A DNA stretch of 64,000 nt from Maritalea mediterranea (GTDB lineage: Bacteria > Pseudomonadota > Alphaproteobacteria > Rhizobiales > Devosiaceae), in contig NZ_JAKGTI010000002.1 in the NCBI RefSeq assembly GCF_021568695.1, positions 496,001-560,000 on the forward strand. Reading direction: 5' to 3'. How positions within the stretch are numbered: position 1 is the first letter of the stretch; each line of letters starts with the position of its first letter. Below are positions 25,224 to 33,895 of the stretch, piece by piece. The translations under genes and the position numbers were made by a program. The notes under the pieces were generated by a model. That model did no database searches, was not told where the DNA came from, and saw only the letters and a program-made list of their open reading frames with translations.

Positions 25224-26104
25224 CGTTTAGGCGTGCGGCGCACTTGCTGGCGCCCCACCAACAGGCAGGCGACAATAATCATGATCGCCCCACCCCATGT
25301 GGTGAGTGCGGGCACTTCCATAAAGAAGATTAAGCCGAACAAGGCCGCCCAGAGCAGCGCCGTATTTTCAGTGAGCACAAAAACAGAGGCGGGCAGATTG
25401 CGCAACGCCGACACATAAAGCACAAAACCCAGCGCGCCCAAAAAGCCGACACTGGCGAGGCGCAGACCAATCACCGCATCCGGCACATCAAGCTGCACCA
25501 CCGCGAAGGGCGCGGCCACCAGCGCAATGAAAAAGGCTTGCAAAAACGTGATGGTGGTGGCGTCTGCTTGGCGGCTCTGGCTTTTCATCACCACAATGCT
25601 GAGCGCATAGCCAAACGGCCCCAACAATGCCGCAACCCAGGCCCACAAATCGCCACTTGCGGAAAAATCAGCCCCATTGCTGCCACCAAAAACGATCACC
25701 ATCGCCCCGGCAAAGCCCAGCAATGTGCCGAATACCAGCGTTTTCGTGACGTCCTCTTTCAAAAACACAACGCCCATAATGCTCACCAATATCGGAGCCA
25801 CCATAAAGATGGCCGTGACCAGCATCAGCGGCAATTCGCCAACTGCATAAAAGAAAGAAAAGGCGGTCGCACCGATCATCATGGCGCGGACAAAATGCAA
25901 GGGCAGTTGGGCCTTTGTGGGGAAGCGCGAGCGCTTATAAATCGCCAACGCGCCGAGCAGAATGGCAGCCACACCCTGGCGAAAAAACAAAATGGTCAGC
26001 GTTGAGGCGTCGCCAGACAGCGATTTGACGCTGGCATCCATCATGGAAATGACGGCAATCGCCGCCACTGCAAACAGCAGTGCTTTAGATGTCGACATGT
26101 CCAT
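25220..26104 (-). CDS. EamA/DMT-family transporter
   Basis: 294 residues from the ATG at 26104 (MDMSTSKALLFAVAAIAVISMMDAS); an upstream TTG at 26137 is less likely. About ten membrane spans in two repeats, with the conserved LTENTALLWAALFGLIFFMEVP near the end of the second repeat that also appears, modified, in the downstream paralogue (ITDNTSVVWAALLGLVLFSHVP). Substrate unknown. Confidence 0.85.
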   Translation of the reverse strand: MDMSTSKALLFAVAAIAVISMMDASVKSLSGDASTLTILFFRQGVAAILLGALAIYKRSRFPTKAQLPLHFVRAMMIGATAFSFFYAVGELPLMLVTAIFMVAPILVSIMGVVFLKEDVTKTLVFGTLLGFAGAMVIVFGGSNGADFSASGDLWAWVAALLGPFGYALSIVVMKSQSRQADATTITFLQAFFIALVAAPFAVVQLDVPDAVIGLRLASVGFLGALGFVLYVSALRNLPASVFVLTENTALLWAALFGLIFFMEVPALTTWGGAIMIIVACLLVGRQQVRRTPKR

Positions 26105-26286
26105 TGTGCGCCAGCCCAAAATTGGTGTGAGCGACAATGGTTAGACCAATTCGCTTTTTGCGGCAAGGGTATGGACCACAACTATGCTCCGTGTCTCCCC
26201 CACCAGTGGAGAGCTAAAGGGCTGTGCAATTCGACAATGATCCCGAGGAGGACGAAGGACTTCTCGCGCCGTCAACGCTGCTTGGC

Positions 26287-26305
26287 CCCCGGATCAAGTC
26301 CGGGG
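26287..26305. repeat. Short palindromic repeat, TCAAG-loop family
   Basis: CCCCGGA-TCAAG-TCCGGGG, a perfect 7-bp stem with a 5-base loop. It sits in a 34-base unit (26277-26310) that recurs almost unchanged at 29356-29389. The 345-base gap 26105-26449 holds no gene that I can support, only this and the next repeat. Confidence 0.75.
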
Positions 26306-26387
26306 TGACGGGGAACTGGTCACGTCATGAGCTACAGAACGCGCTTAGATTGTGCACCGCTAAGCACCACTATTCCAAAAGCGATTC

Positions 26388-26410
26388 CCCCTCCCCTTGA
26401 TGGGGAGGGG
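26388..26410. repeat. C-rich palindromic repeat
   Basis: CCCCTCCCC-TTGAT-GGGGAGGGG followed by CTAGGGGTGGGG. The loop again contains CTTGA when the preceding C is counted. A decayed relative with GGAGGGGTTATGGGTGGGG stands near 29430-29465. Confidence 0.65.
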
Positions 26411-26449
26411 CTAGGGGTGGGGTGGAGAAACAAGCGTGAGAAAGGGAGA

Positions 26450-28258
26450 CTAGCCCTCAATTTCCTCGCGCAGCATCTCGATTTCCAGCCACTCTTCTTC
26501 CGCCGCGTCCAGTCTTTGCTGGGTCGCGCCCAATTCTTCGGTCAGCTTTTGGAATTTCTCAGGTGACTTGGCATAGAGATCCGGGTCGGCCAACTCGTCA
26601 TTTAATTTCGCCACCTTGGCTTCCAGCTCTTCCATCAGCTTGGGCAGGGTTTCCAGCGCGTGCTTATGTTTAAAGCTGAGTTTTTTCTGTGGTTTAGGGG
26701 TAACCGGTTTGGCGGCTTGTTTGGGCTTATCCTTTTTCGGCTTCTCTTCGCGTTTGCGCTGCCCGACCCCATGTCCACGCAGGGCCACCATATCGGAATA
26801 CCCCCCCGCATATTCATGCCAATGCCCCTCGCCTTCATGCACAAGAATGGAGGTGGCCACGCGGTCCAAAAAGTCACGGTCGTGGCTGACGACAATCACG
26901 GTGCCATGATAATCGGCCAGCATTTCCTGCAGCAAATCCAGCGTTTCCAAATCCAGATCATTGGTCGGCTCGTCAAGGATCAACAGGTTGGACGGTTGCG
27001 CCATGGCTTTGGCCAGCAAGACACGGGCGCGTTCGCCCCCAGACAATTTACCCACGGCGGTGCCCGCTTGTTCTGGCGTGAACAAGAAATCCTTCATATA
27101 GCCGATCACATGCTTGGTCTGATCGCCAATGATAATATTGTCGCTACCGCCACCGGTCAGGCTGTCTTTCAGGCTGGTTTCGGGATCAAGCTGCGCCCGT
27201 TTCTGGTCCAGCACCGCGATCTCGAGCTTGGTGCCCAATTGCACCTCGCCCTCGTCGGGCGCCAACTCGCCAGTGATCAGCTTGATCAAGGTAGATTTGC
27301 CCGCGCCGTTTGGCCCGACAATGCCCAGCCGATCACCGCGCATCACCCGCAGGCTGAAATCCTTCACGATGGTCAAATCGCCAAAGCTTTTCGACACATT
27401 TTTCACATCGGCAACAATGGCGCCAGATTGCTGACCTTCCGTGGCCTGCATCTTCACATTGCCGGTCGGTCCTCGATGGTCGGCGCGTTTCTCGCGCAAA
27501 TCGGCCAGCTCTGACATCCGGCGCACATTGCGTTTGCGCCGCGCGGTCACGCCATAACGTACCCAATGCTCCTCGCGCACAATCTGCCGATCCAGCTTGT
27601 GCTGTTCCAATTCCTCCTGCGCCAACAGCTCATCCCGCCACTGCTCGAAATGGGCAAAGCCCTGGCTGGTTTGGCGCGTGCGGCCCCGGTCCAACCAGAC
27701 GGTGGATTGGGTCAAATCCGAAAGAAAACGTCTATCGTGCGAGATGATCACCATCGCCGATTTCATGCTTTTCAATTCATCTTGCAGCCACTCAATGGCC
27801 GGCAAATCCAAATGGTTGGTTGGCTCATCCAACAGCAACACATCTGGCTCCGGCGCCAATGTCCGCGCCAGCGCCGCGCGGCGTGCCTCGCCACCTGAAA
27901 GGCCTTTTGGCGATGCCTCAGGATCAAGCCCCAACTCACCGAGCAGATAAGGCGCCCGATATTGATCGTCAGCTTCGGCCAGCCCTTCCTGCACATAATC
28001 CAACACGGTGGCGTAGGCACTCAAATCTGGTTCTTGTTGCAAATAGCGCCAGGTCACGCCTGGCTGCACAAAGCGCTTGCCACTGTCCGGCTCGACGTCA
28101 CCCGCCAATATTTTCAGCAAGGTAGATTTGCCTGACCCATTGCGGCCCACCAAGGCAATTCGCTCGCCCGGCGCCACAAACAGTTCGGCCCCTTCCAAAA
28201 GCGGGGTACCGCCAAAGGTGAGAAAAATATCTTGAAGTGAAAGAACTGCGCTGGCCAT
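26450..28258 (-). CDS. uup: ABC-F ATPase (Uup type)
   Basis: 602-residue soluble protein with two ATPase domains and no membrane segment. Domain 1 has Walker A GRNGSGKST, signature LSGGEARRAAL and Walker B LLLDEPTNHLD; domain 2 has GPNGAGKST, LSGGERARVLL and LLILDEPTNDLD. The C-terminal 80 residues are a charged linker and predicted coiled coil (ELEAKVAKLNDEL), the Uup-specific tail. ABC-F proteins act on ribosomes or, for Uup, on branched DNA intermediates. GGAGA precedes the ATG. Confidence 0.92.
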   Translation of the reverse strand: MASAVLSLQDIFLTFGGTPLLEGAELFVAPGERIALVGRNGSGKSTLLKILAGDVEPDSGKRFVQPGVTWRYLQQEPDLSAYATVLDYVQEGLAEADDQYRAPYLLGELGLDPEASPKGLSGGEARRAALARTLAPEPDVLLLDEPTNHLDLPAIEWLQDELKSMKSAMVIISHDRRFLSDLTQSTVWLDRGRTRQTSQGFAHFEQWRDELLAQEELEQHKLDRQIVREEHWVRYGVTARRKRNVRRMSELADLREKRADHRGPTGNVKMQATEGQQSGAIVADVKNVSKSFGDLTIVKDFSLRVMRGDRLGIVGPNGAGKSTLIKLITGELAPDEGEVQLGTKLEIAVLDQKRAQLDPETSLKDSLTGGGSDNIIIGDQTKHVIGYMKDFLFTPEQAGTAVGKLSGGERARVLLAKAMAQPSNLLILDEPTNDLDLETLDLLQEMLADYHGTVIVVSHDRDFLDRVATSILVHEGEGHWHEYAGGYSDMVALRGHGVGQRKREEKPKKDKPKQAAKPVTPKPQKKLSFKHKHALETLPKLMEELEAKVAKLNDELADPDLYAKSPEKFQKLTEELGATQQRLDAAEEEWLEIEMLREEIEG

Positions 28259-28330
28259 ATTTATTCTCCGTTCGCCGATGTACTATCATTGATTGACGGA
28301 AACGCAATGCCATTCACACGCGAGGCAAAT

Positions 28331-29188
28331 ATGAGTGACAATCTGGACCAATATCTGATCGAGGCTGACGAACTGGCGAACAAGCTGGGGCAGGACAATC
28401 TCGTGATCTTTGATGCCTCCATGCATCTGCCGAACGCCAATCGCGATGCAGCCAAGGAATATGAGGAAAAACACATTCCCGGCGCACAGTTCTTTTCGAT
28501 CAAAGACCTGTCCGATCCCAACTCAAGCCTCTCGCACACCATGCCCAGCGCCAACTTCTTCGAAGATCAAATGCGGCAAACGGGCGTGAAAAATGATGAT
28601 GAAATCGTGGTCTACGACACTCAGGGCCTGTTCTCTGCGGCCCGCGCCTGGTGGATGCTGACGCAAATGGGCGCGCAAAATGTACGCATTCTCAATGGCG
28701 GTTTCCCCTATTGGGAAAAACAAAGTCATCCCACTGAAGGGGGCACGCCAGCCCCGAAGGAAAGAGGCGATTTCACGGCCCATTTCGATGCGCAAAAGCT
28801 GGTACCATTTGAAGAGCTTCTGGAACTGGTGAACAAGGGCGATCATAGCTGCAACATTCTTGATGCCCGCGGCCCCGGCCGCTTTAAGGGCGAAACAGAC
28901 GAACCGCGCGAAGGCATGCGAGCGGGCCATATGCCCGGCGCGCAAAATCTGCACTATGCCGCGTTTCTAGATGGTGATGGCCGATTGCTGCCGAAAGCGG
29001 AGCTCGCCCAGATCGTAGAAGAAAAATTCGACAGCACGAAGCCGACGATTGCCACGTGCGGCTCCGGTGTCACCGCCTGTGTGATCCTGCTTATCCTCGA
29101 TATTCTGGGCCATAAAAACACTCGGCTCTATGATGGCTCCTGGTCCGAATGGGGCGCACGCCCGGAAACGCCAATCGTGAAGGGCTAG
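28331..29188 (+). CDS. sseA: Thiosulfate/3-mercaptopyruvate sulfurtransferase
   Basis: 285 residues from an ATG behind GAGG; an in-frame ATG at 28307 is weaker. It has two rhodanese domains; the active-site loop of the second is ATCGSGVTACV, whose CGSGVTA sequence is the mercaptopyruvate type. HIPGAQFFSIKDLSDP and HMPGAQNLHYAAF are the paired rhodanese signatures. It transfers sulfur from 3-mercaptopyruvate to cyanide or thiols. It is divergent from uup with a 72-base gap. Confidence 0.93.
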   Translation: MSDNLDQYLIEADELANKLGQDNLVIFDASMHLPNANRDAAKEYEEKHIPGAQFFSIKDLSDPNSSLSHTMPSANFFEDQMRQTGVKNDDEIVVYDTQGLFSAARAWWMLTQMGAQNVRILNGGFPYWEKQSHPTEGGTPAPKERGDFTAHFDAQKLVPFEELLELVNKGDHSCNILDARGPGRFKGETDEPREGMRAGHMPGAQNLHYAAFLDGDGRLLPKAELAQIVEEKFDSTKPTIATCGSGVTACVILLILDILGHKNTRLYDGSWSEWGARPETPIVKG

Positions 29189-29287
29189 ACATAAACCTCC
29201 CTATTACCCCCGGCACCAAGTGCTAGGTGGCTACGTCGAGGCTAGCGCCCTTGAATACAGGCGCACCACGCCACTTCCTATCACGTC

Positions 29288-29310
29288 ATTACCGGGCTTG
29301 ACCCGGTAAT
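29288..29310. repeat. Short palindromic repeat, CTTGA loop
   Basis: ATTACCGGG-CTTGA-CCCGGTAAT, a perfect 9-bp stem with the same pentaloop in the opposite orientation to the unit at 26287. Confidence 0.72.
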
Positions 29311-29365
29311 CCATGAAGCTTTTCGGTTTATCGAAATGCACCGCATAACCACGATGCTGCTTGGA

Positions 29366-29384
29366 CCCCGGATCAAGTCCGGGG
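29366..29384. repeat. Short palindromic repeat, TCAAG loop
   Basis: CCCCGGA-TCAAG-TCCGGGG, identical to 26287-26305; the surrounding 34 bases differ at one position from that copy. Confidence 0.75.
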
Positions 29385-29429
29385 TGACGCGGGGTGTCAG
29401 GTGACTTAGTTCAAAGCATCAGCACTTTG

Positions 29430-29465
29430 ATCCCCTTCCCAGTACAGGAGGGGTTATGGGTGGGG
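29430..29465. repeat. Decayed C-rich palindromic repeat
   Basis: CCCCTTCCC-N6-GGAGGGG followed by TTATGGGTGGGG. It is an imperfect relative of 26388-26410 and its flank. Confidence 0.45.
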
Positions 29466-29527
29466 CGCTTCGATACTCAAGTTTAATCACACCCGTTCCG
29501 TCCATGGCGCACACCGCTCCGCACCGT

Positions 29528-29544
29528 CCCGGCCTTGAGCCGGG
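29528..29544. repeat. Short palindromic repeat, CTTGA loop
   Basis: CCCGGC-CTTGA-GCCGGG, a 6-bp stem with the shared pentaloop. Confidence 0.65.
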
Positions 29545-29560
29545 ATCTACTGCCGCCAGA

Positions 29561-29579
29561 CCCCGCATCAAATGCGGGG
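29561..29579. repeat. Short palindromic repeat, TCAAA loop
   Basis: CCCCGCA-TCAAA-TGCGGGG, a 7-bp stem with a one-base variant of the loop, 16 bases after the previous unit. Confidence 0.65.
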
Positions 29580-29594
29580 TGGTAGGGAAAGTTA

Positions 29595-29628
29595 ATGTCT
29601 ACCCTTGGCGGACATTTGGGGTAGACAT
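29595..29628 (+). promoter_or_regulatory. Long inverted repeat upstream of psuK (site 1)
   Basis: ATGTCTACCC-N14-GGGTAGACAT: 10-bp arms, perfect. It lies between the palindromic-repeat cluster and the psuK promoter region. It could be an operator or the stem of an upstream terminator; no T-run follows, which favours an operator. Confidence 0.5.
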
Positions 29629-29643
29629 CGCCAGCCAGACTCT

Positions 29644-29680
29644 ATATTGCAAATGTATAACAAACAAACTTTTGCAATAT
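29644..29680 (+). promoter_or_regulatory. Long inverted repeat at the psuK start (site 2)
   Basis: ATATTGCAAA-N17-TTTGCAATAT: perfect 10-bp arms ending 6 bases before the psuK ATG, where a Shine-Dalgarno would normally lie (only a short GGG is seen). A likely operator of PsuK's own helix-turn-helix domain. Arm centres are 27 bp apart, close to 2.5 helical turns. Confidence 0.6.
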
Positions 29681-29686
29681 GGGCGC

Positions 29687-30787
29687 ATGTCACTCACGGA
29701 TTTAGAACAACGATTATTGGCTGCGATCACCGCGCATCCCTATGCCAGCCAGAAGGAACTGGGCGAGCAATTGGGCGTGGCACGGGCAACAGTGGCCAAT
29801 TATATTGAGCGCTTGCAGGCTAAGGGCTTCATCCTTGGTCGCGCCTATATTGTCGCCCAACAGCAAAGCATTTTGTGCATAGGCGGCGCGGTGATGGACC
29901 GGGTGCTTAAACTCAAAGAGCCCGGTATTTTGGAAACCTCTAACCCGGCCAGCGCCGAGGAAACTCGCGGGGGCGTGGCCCGCAATGTGGCGGAAAATCT
30001 GGCGCGGTTGGGTGAAGCCACCAAACTGCTGTCTATTGTTGGCGACGACGGTGCTGCGGACGCATTGATCAGCGCGACAGCAGAAAGCGGCGTTGATCTG
30101 AGCCATATGGTGCGCACTACCAAGGGCACCACCGGCACCTACACCGCGATCATGCAGCCCAATGGCAGCCTTTATCTCGGCGTGGCCGATATGGACATTT
30201 TCAACCAAATGGATGCCCAATTTGTGCAATCCAATATCGGGTTGGTTAGTGGTGCGGCGCTGGTTTTTGCTGACACAAACTTACCCGCCGACGGGTTGGC
30301 AAAGCTAATCACCCATTGCCGCGACCAACAGATTCAACTGGCGATCGACAGCGTCTCCATTCCCAAGTTCAAGCGCTTGCCGCAAGATTTGTCTGGCGTC
30401 AGCTATCTCTTCTGCAACAAAGATGAAGCAGCAGCGACCACTGGTGAACGTGAACCACAAGCCATTTTGGATGCATTGCTCACGCGCGGCGCGGCACACG
30501 CTATTATGACCAATGGCGCCAATGGCGTCTATCTGGCCGCACAAAACGATCAACCCAAAACCATGCAGCACCTTGCCGTGCCTGCCGCCGAAATTGTGGA
30601 CGTTTCTGGCGCGGGCGATGCCTTTGTGGCGGGCACGCTGCATGGCCTTAATCAACAACGCCCGCTCAGCCACGCGGCTCAATTTGGCATTGGCGCGGCG
30701 CAACACACCCTAAAATCCACCCTGCGCAACAGCCCCGACCTCTCCCATTCGGCGGTTGAAACATTCGCGCAGCAGCATTTTCAATAA
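29687..30787 (+). CDS. psuK: Pseudouridine kinase with N-terminal winged helix-turn-helix
   Basis: 366 residues from the ATG directly after the inverted repeat. Residues 1-55 are a winged helix-turn-helix (LLAAITAHPYASQKELGEQLGVARATVANYIERL). Residues 60-366 are a PfkB-type sugar kinase: CIGGAVMDR opens it, GGVARNVAENLARLG binds substrate, and DVSGAGDAFVAGTL holds the catalytic aspartate and anion hole. The next gene is psuG, so the substrate is almost surely pseudouridine, giving pseudouridine 5'-phosphate. Fusion of a DNA-binding domain to the kinase is also known in E. coli YeiC/PsuK relatives and suggests autoregulation. Confidence 0.9.
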   Translation: MSLTDLEQRLLAAITAHPYASQKELGEQLGVARATVANYIERLQAKGFILGRAYIVAQQQSILCIGGAVMDRVLKLKEPGILETSNPASAEETRGGVARNVAENLARLGEATKLLSIVGDDGAADALISATAESGVDLSHMVRTTKGTTGTYTAIMQPNGSLYLGVADMDIFNQMDAQFVQSNIGLVSGAALVFADTNLPADGLAKLITHCRDQQIQLAIDSVSIPKFKRLPQDLSGVSYLFCNKDEAAATTGEREPQAILDALLTRGAAHAIMTNGANGVYLAAQNDQPKTMQHLAVPAAEIVDVSGAGDAFVAGTLHGLNQQRPLSHAAQFGIGAAQHTLKSTLRNSPDLSHSAVETFAQQHFQ

Positions 30788-30798
30788 GGATTCCTCCC

Positions 30799-31707
30799 AT
30801 GAATTTTGATCTTCAATTTGGCGCACATGTTGCCGAAGCCCTTCGCAATGACAACCCAATCGTGGCACTTGAAACCACCGTGGTGACCCATGGCATGGCC
30901 TATCCCAGCAATCTGGAAACAGCCTTAGCCATGGAAAATGCCGTGAAGGAAGCTGGTGCATGCCCGGCCACTTTGGGCATCGTGAACGGGCAGGTCACCG
31001 TTGGCCTGTCTGAAGAGCAGCTCAAGGATTTCGCCACAAGTGAACGCGGTTCAATCGCCAAATGCTCGCGCCGCGACTTCGCACCGCTTTTGGGCAAAAA
31101 ACAGTCTGGCTCACTCACCGTCGCGGGCACCATGATTGTGGCCGCAGCCGCAAAGATCGATATCTTTGCCACCGGCGGCATTGGCGGCGTACATCGCGGC
31201 CATCCATTTGACGTGTCGGCAGACTTGACCGAACTGGGCAAAACCCCGGTTGCTGTGGTGTGTGCAGGCGCAAAATCAATTCTCGATTTGCCGCTCACCC
31301 TGGAAGTGCTGGAAACCCAAGGCGTGCCAATCATTGGCTATCAAACCCCGAACCTGCCCGCCTTCTACACCCGCGATAGCGGCATGGCCCTGCCCCACAG
31401 CGTGGACAATGTGAACGAGGCTGCCGCCACCTTTAACGCATGGCGCGACTTGGGCGCGGATAGCGGTTTGCTGTTCACCAACCCGGTGCCGGAAGCAGAC
31501 GCGCTGAGCAATGATGAAATGGAAACCATCATCGACAAAGCGATCGCCGAAGCCGATGCCAATGGCGTCAAAGGCGCGGCTGTGACGCCATTTGTTTTGG
31601 GTAAAGTGGTTGAATTGAGCGGCGGCCGTTCACTCAAAGCCAACATTGCGCTATTGATCAACAATGCGAAGCTGGCCGGGGAAATCGCCGTCGCCGCAAA
31701 AGGATAG
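30799..31707 (+). CDS. psuG: Pseudouridine-5'-phosphate glycosidase
   Basis: 302 residues; splits pseudouridine 5'-phosphate to uracil and ribose 5-phosphate. Nearly every family hallmark is present: IVALETTVVTHGMAYP near the start, SRRDFAPLL, ATGGIGGVHRG near 126-136, DVSADLTEL and the catalytic lysine region CAGAKSILDLP. It follows psuK by 11 bases. A nucleoside importer is not seen beside it. Confidence 0.95.
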   Translation: MNFDLQFGAHVAEALRNDNPIVALETTVVTHGMAYPSNLETALAMENAVKEAGACPATLGIVNGQVTVGLSEEQLKDFATSERGSIAKCSRRDFAPLLGKKQSGSLTVAGTMIVAAAAKIDIFATGGIGGVHRGHPFDVSADLTELGKTPVAVVCAGAKSILDLPLTLEVLETQGVPIIGYQTPNLPAFYTRDSGMALPHSVDNVNEAAATFNAWRDLGADSGLLFTNPVPEADALSNDEMETIIDKAIAEADANGVKGAAVTPFVLGKVVELSGGRSLKANIALLINNAKLAGEIAVAAKG

Positions 31708-31727
31708 AAAAATGGGGCCAATTGCTT

Positions 31728-33194
31728 GTGAATGATCAGCAAAATCTAAAAGCTATCGGCCCTATTTTGAAATATTCATTGATCACAGGCGTTGCCCTTT
31801 TGCTGGGGCTGCGCCTTTTCTTTTGGTTCAGCGGCAACATGGTCGCCGACGAAGCCTACTATTGGATGTGGTCGCAGCACCCGGCCATTTCCTACTACGA
31901 CCATCCGCCACTGAATGCCTGGATGCTTTGGCTTGCCTCAAAACTGTTCGGCTGGAACGTGCTCGCCCTACGCGTTGGCCCGATCCTGACCTTTTTGGCA
32001 GACATTTGGATTTTGTGGGCCATTTCCAAACAGATCAGCGACCAGCCAAAACATCATTTTGCGCTCACACTGACCCTGTTTTTGGCCACCCCAATTTTCC
32101 TCACCATGACCATGCTGGCCCTGCCCGACCATTTGATGGTGATGCTGCTGCTTTTGGCCCTGCTGTGCTTCGTCAAATTCTTCAAGGCAGTGGAGCAAGG
32201 CGAACGCCCTTGGACATGGCTTTACGTCGCCTGCATTTGCGTGGGCTTGGCCACATTGGCAAAATACAACGCGGTGCTGCTGGGTGCCGGGGCCTTTCTT
32301 TATGCCCTAACCTACAAGCAAGCGCGCGCCATATTTAAACATTGGCAAAGCTATGCTGGATTTGGCCTTTTCTTGTTGGTGGTTGGCCCCGAAATTTATT
32401 GGAACATCAACACCAACGCCTCATCCATCACCTTTATTTTGCGCGACCGCCATGCGGGCCTGCCAACGGAAAACAATTTTAGCGGCCTCATCGGCTATTT
32501 GGGCGGGATGATCGGGTTCCTCTCGCCCTTCCTGCTGTGGCCCTTGGCCAAAAGCCTTTGGCCAAACAGCAAAAAAATTCCGCAGCTTGGGCTGGCGCAA
32601 TGTATCTTTTTGGTTTCAACCCTCTTGTTTCTAGCGCTATCGCTCACCACCGACATCATGTTCCATTGGAACTTGGTGGCCTATATCGCCATCCTGCCGT
32701 TCCTCGCCCACTTTATCCGTTGGAGCTGGCTCTTGTTCGCGCACATTGTCTATGGCGTCCTGCTGGCCGCCATCATTGCGTATAATTTCGGGGCGCTGCC
32801 GATCCGCACCTATTTCAGCACCGCAGATTATTTTTCGGCTCGATCTTTCGGTTGGGAAGAAACTGCTGAATGGGTGGAAGCACTAGACACACAATTTGAG
32901 CCAGGCTTTATTGCTGGAACCCACTACACCATCAGCGCGCCGCTCGGCTTTGCTTTGCAGGACCCGAATGTCACAGACCTTGGCTCTGCCCGTTCACAAT
33001 TCCGCTATTGGTTTGATCCATCTGAGCATTTGGGGGAGAACGCGCTGATCATCAGCCATTCGGGCAATGGGTTGGGCACGGCGCTTGACGCGCGATTTGA
33101 GCAAGTGGAATTGCTCGACACAATCGAGATTTATCGCCACGGCTATCTGGTCGAAAAACGGCATGCCTATCTGGCGACCGGCTTTCGCAATTAG
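31728..33194 (+). CDS. Glycosyltransferase family 39 membrane protein
   Basis: 488 residues from a GTG start (MNDQQNLKAIG), or 490 from a TTG six bases earlier. About ten to twelve hydrophobic segments follow. The first large loop has the conserved acidic pair in ADEAYYWMWSQHP with YYDHPPLNAW (around residues 40-65), which is characteristic of GT39/ArnT-like enzymes using polyprenyl-phosphate sugars. The acceptor is unknown. The soluble C-terminus (about 120 residues) faces the periplasm. It may be co-transcribed with psuG, 20 bases upstream, though functionally unrelated. Confidence 0.8.
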   Translation: MNDQQNLKAIGPILKYSLITGVALLLGLRLFFWFSGNMVADEAYYWMWSQHPAISYYDHPPLNAWMLWLASKLFGWNVLALRVGPILTFLADIWILWAISKQISDQPKHHFALTLTLFLATPIFLTMTMLALPDHLMVMLLLLALLCFVKFFKAVEQGERPWTWLYVACICVGLATLAKYNAVLLGAGAFLYALTYKQARAIFKHWQSYAGFGLFLLVVGPEIYWNINTNASSITFILRDRHAGLPTENNFSGLIGYLGGMIGFLSPFLLWPLAKSLWPNSKKIPQLGLAQCIFLVSTLLFLALSLTTDIMFHWNLVAYIAILPFLAHFIRWSWLLFAHIVYGVLLAAIIAYNFGALPIRTYFSTADYFSARSFGWEETAEWVEALDTQFEPGFIAGTHYTISAPLGFALQDPNVTDLGSARSQFRYWFDPSEHLGENALIISHSGNGLGTALDARFEQVELLDTIEIYRHGYLVEKRHAYLATGFRN

Positions 33195-33202
33195 GCAAAA
33201 AA

Positions 33203-33235
33203 ATGGGTGCCTAACTTGCGTTAAAGGCACCCTTT
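33203..33235. terminator. Bidirectional intrinsic terminator
   Basis: GGGTGCC-N14-GGCACCC between convergent genes. The minus-strand side is followed by ATTTTTTT, a strong signal for the TIGR02594 gene; the plus-strand side by TTT only. Confidence 0.7.
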
Positions 33236-33255
33236 CAAGTTTGAAGCGCGGTTAC

Positions 33256-33678
33256 TTAGCGCGCTTTAATCGGGTCACGCCATGCAATGGCTTTGCTGGC
33301 GGGATAGCATCCCACCGCGACCTTCTTAGAATAGTTGCCAGAAATAATTTTAACCTGGCCATTTGAGCATTTGCCCATCACAACGCCCACATGATTACGC
33401 ATCACCATGATTGACCCCACTTTGGCGACCTTGGTGTTTTTGCCATAGGAGGCGAAATCGCGGGCGCGATTGGAGCCGCGCGCCGAAAAGCCCGCGCGTT
33501 TTAGAATTTGGTCCATATAACATGCACACCATTTTGAGGGGCATCCGTTGGGTCGCCGTTGCCCCAGATCCTTCTCCATCAATTTGATCAAAGGCGTTGC
33601 TTGAGCTGGCGCTGCCGCAGCAAAAGGCAACGCAAGCGCAATCGCGGCGATGACCGCGCGAAGAGTTCTGTTCATCAT
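33256..33678 (-). CDS. Secreted TIGR02594-family (NlpC/P60- or CHAP-like) protein
   Basis: 140 residues with a signal peptide (hydrophobic core LRAVIAAIALALPFAAAAPAQA, residues 6-27, given as a range of the segment). The mature protein shows the family arrangement WCACYMDQILKRAGF (candidate nucleophile cysteine), GSIMVMRNHVGVVMG (histidine) and ISGNYSKKV. This suggests a papain-fold peptidoglycan amidase/peptidase in the periplasm. Six cysteines occur in the mature part, unusual for its size. Substrate untested. Confidence 0.75.
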   Translation of the reverse strand: MMNRTLRAVIAAIALALPFAAAAPAQATPLIKLMEKDLGQRRPNGCPSKWCACYMDQILKRAGFSARGSNRARDFASYGKNTKVAKVGSIMVMRNHVGVVMGKCSNGQVKIISGNYSKKVAVGCYPASKAIAWRDPIKAR

Positions 33679-33895
33679 GTAGTTTGTTCACCAAGCGGGC
33701 CAATGGCCCCATTTATCCAATCGTTAAGTCAAAGCGCCAACCAGCAGGCACACACGAGATAAAGGCGCGTCTAAAACGCGAAGACGGGCTATCTGCTGCC
33801 CGAATGTGACCAAAATGAGGCCCCCTTGACGATCCAACGCAAAACAGATCGAATAGATTGAAATTCTCTCCGTTTGCTCAACAATCGAGACCTTT

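Noticed and set aside
26277-29589. CRISPR array in the repeat-rich gaps
   Set aside because: Units are palindromes of unequal spacing with different stems, separated by genes; no regular repeat-spacer pattern.
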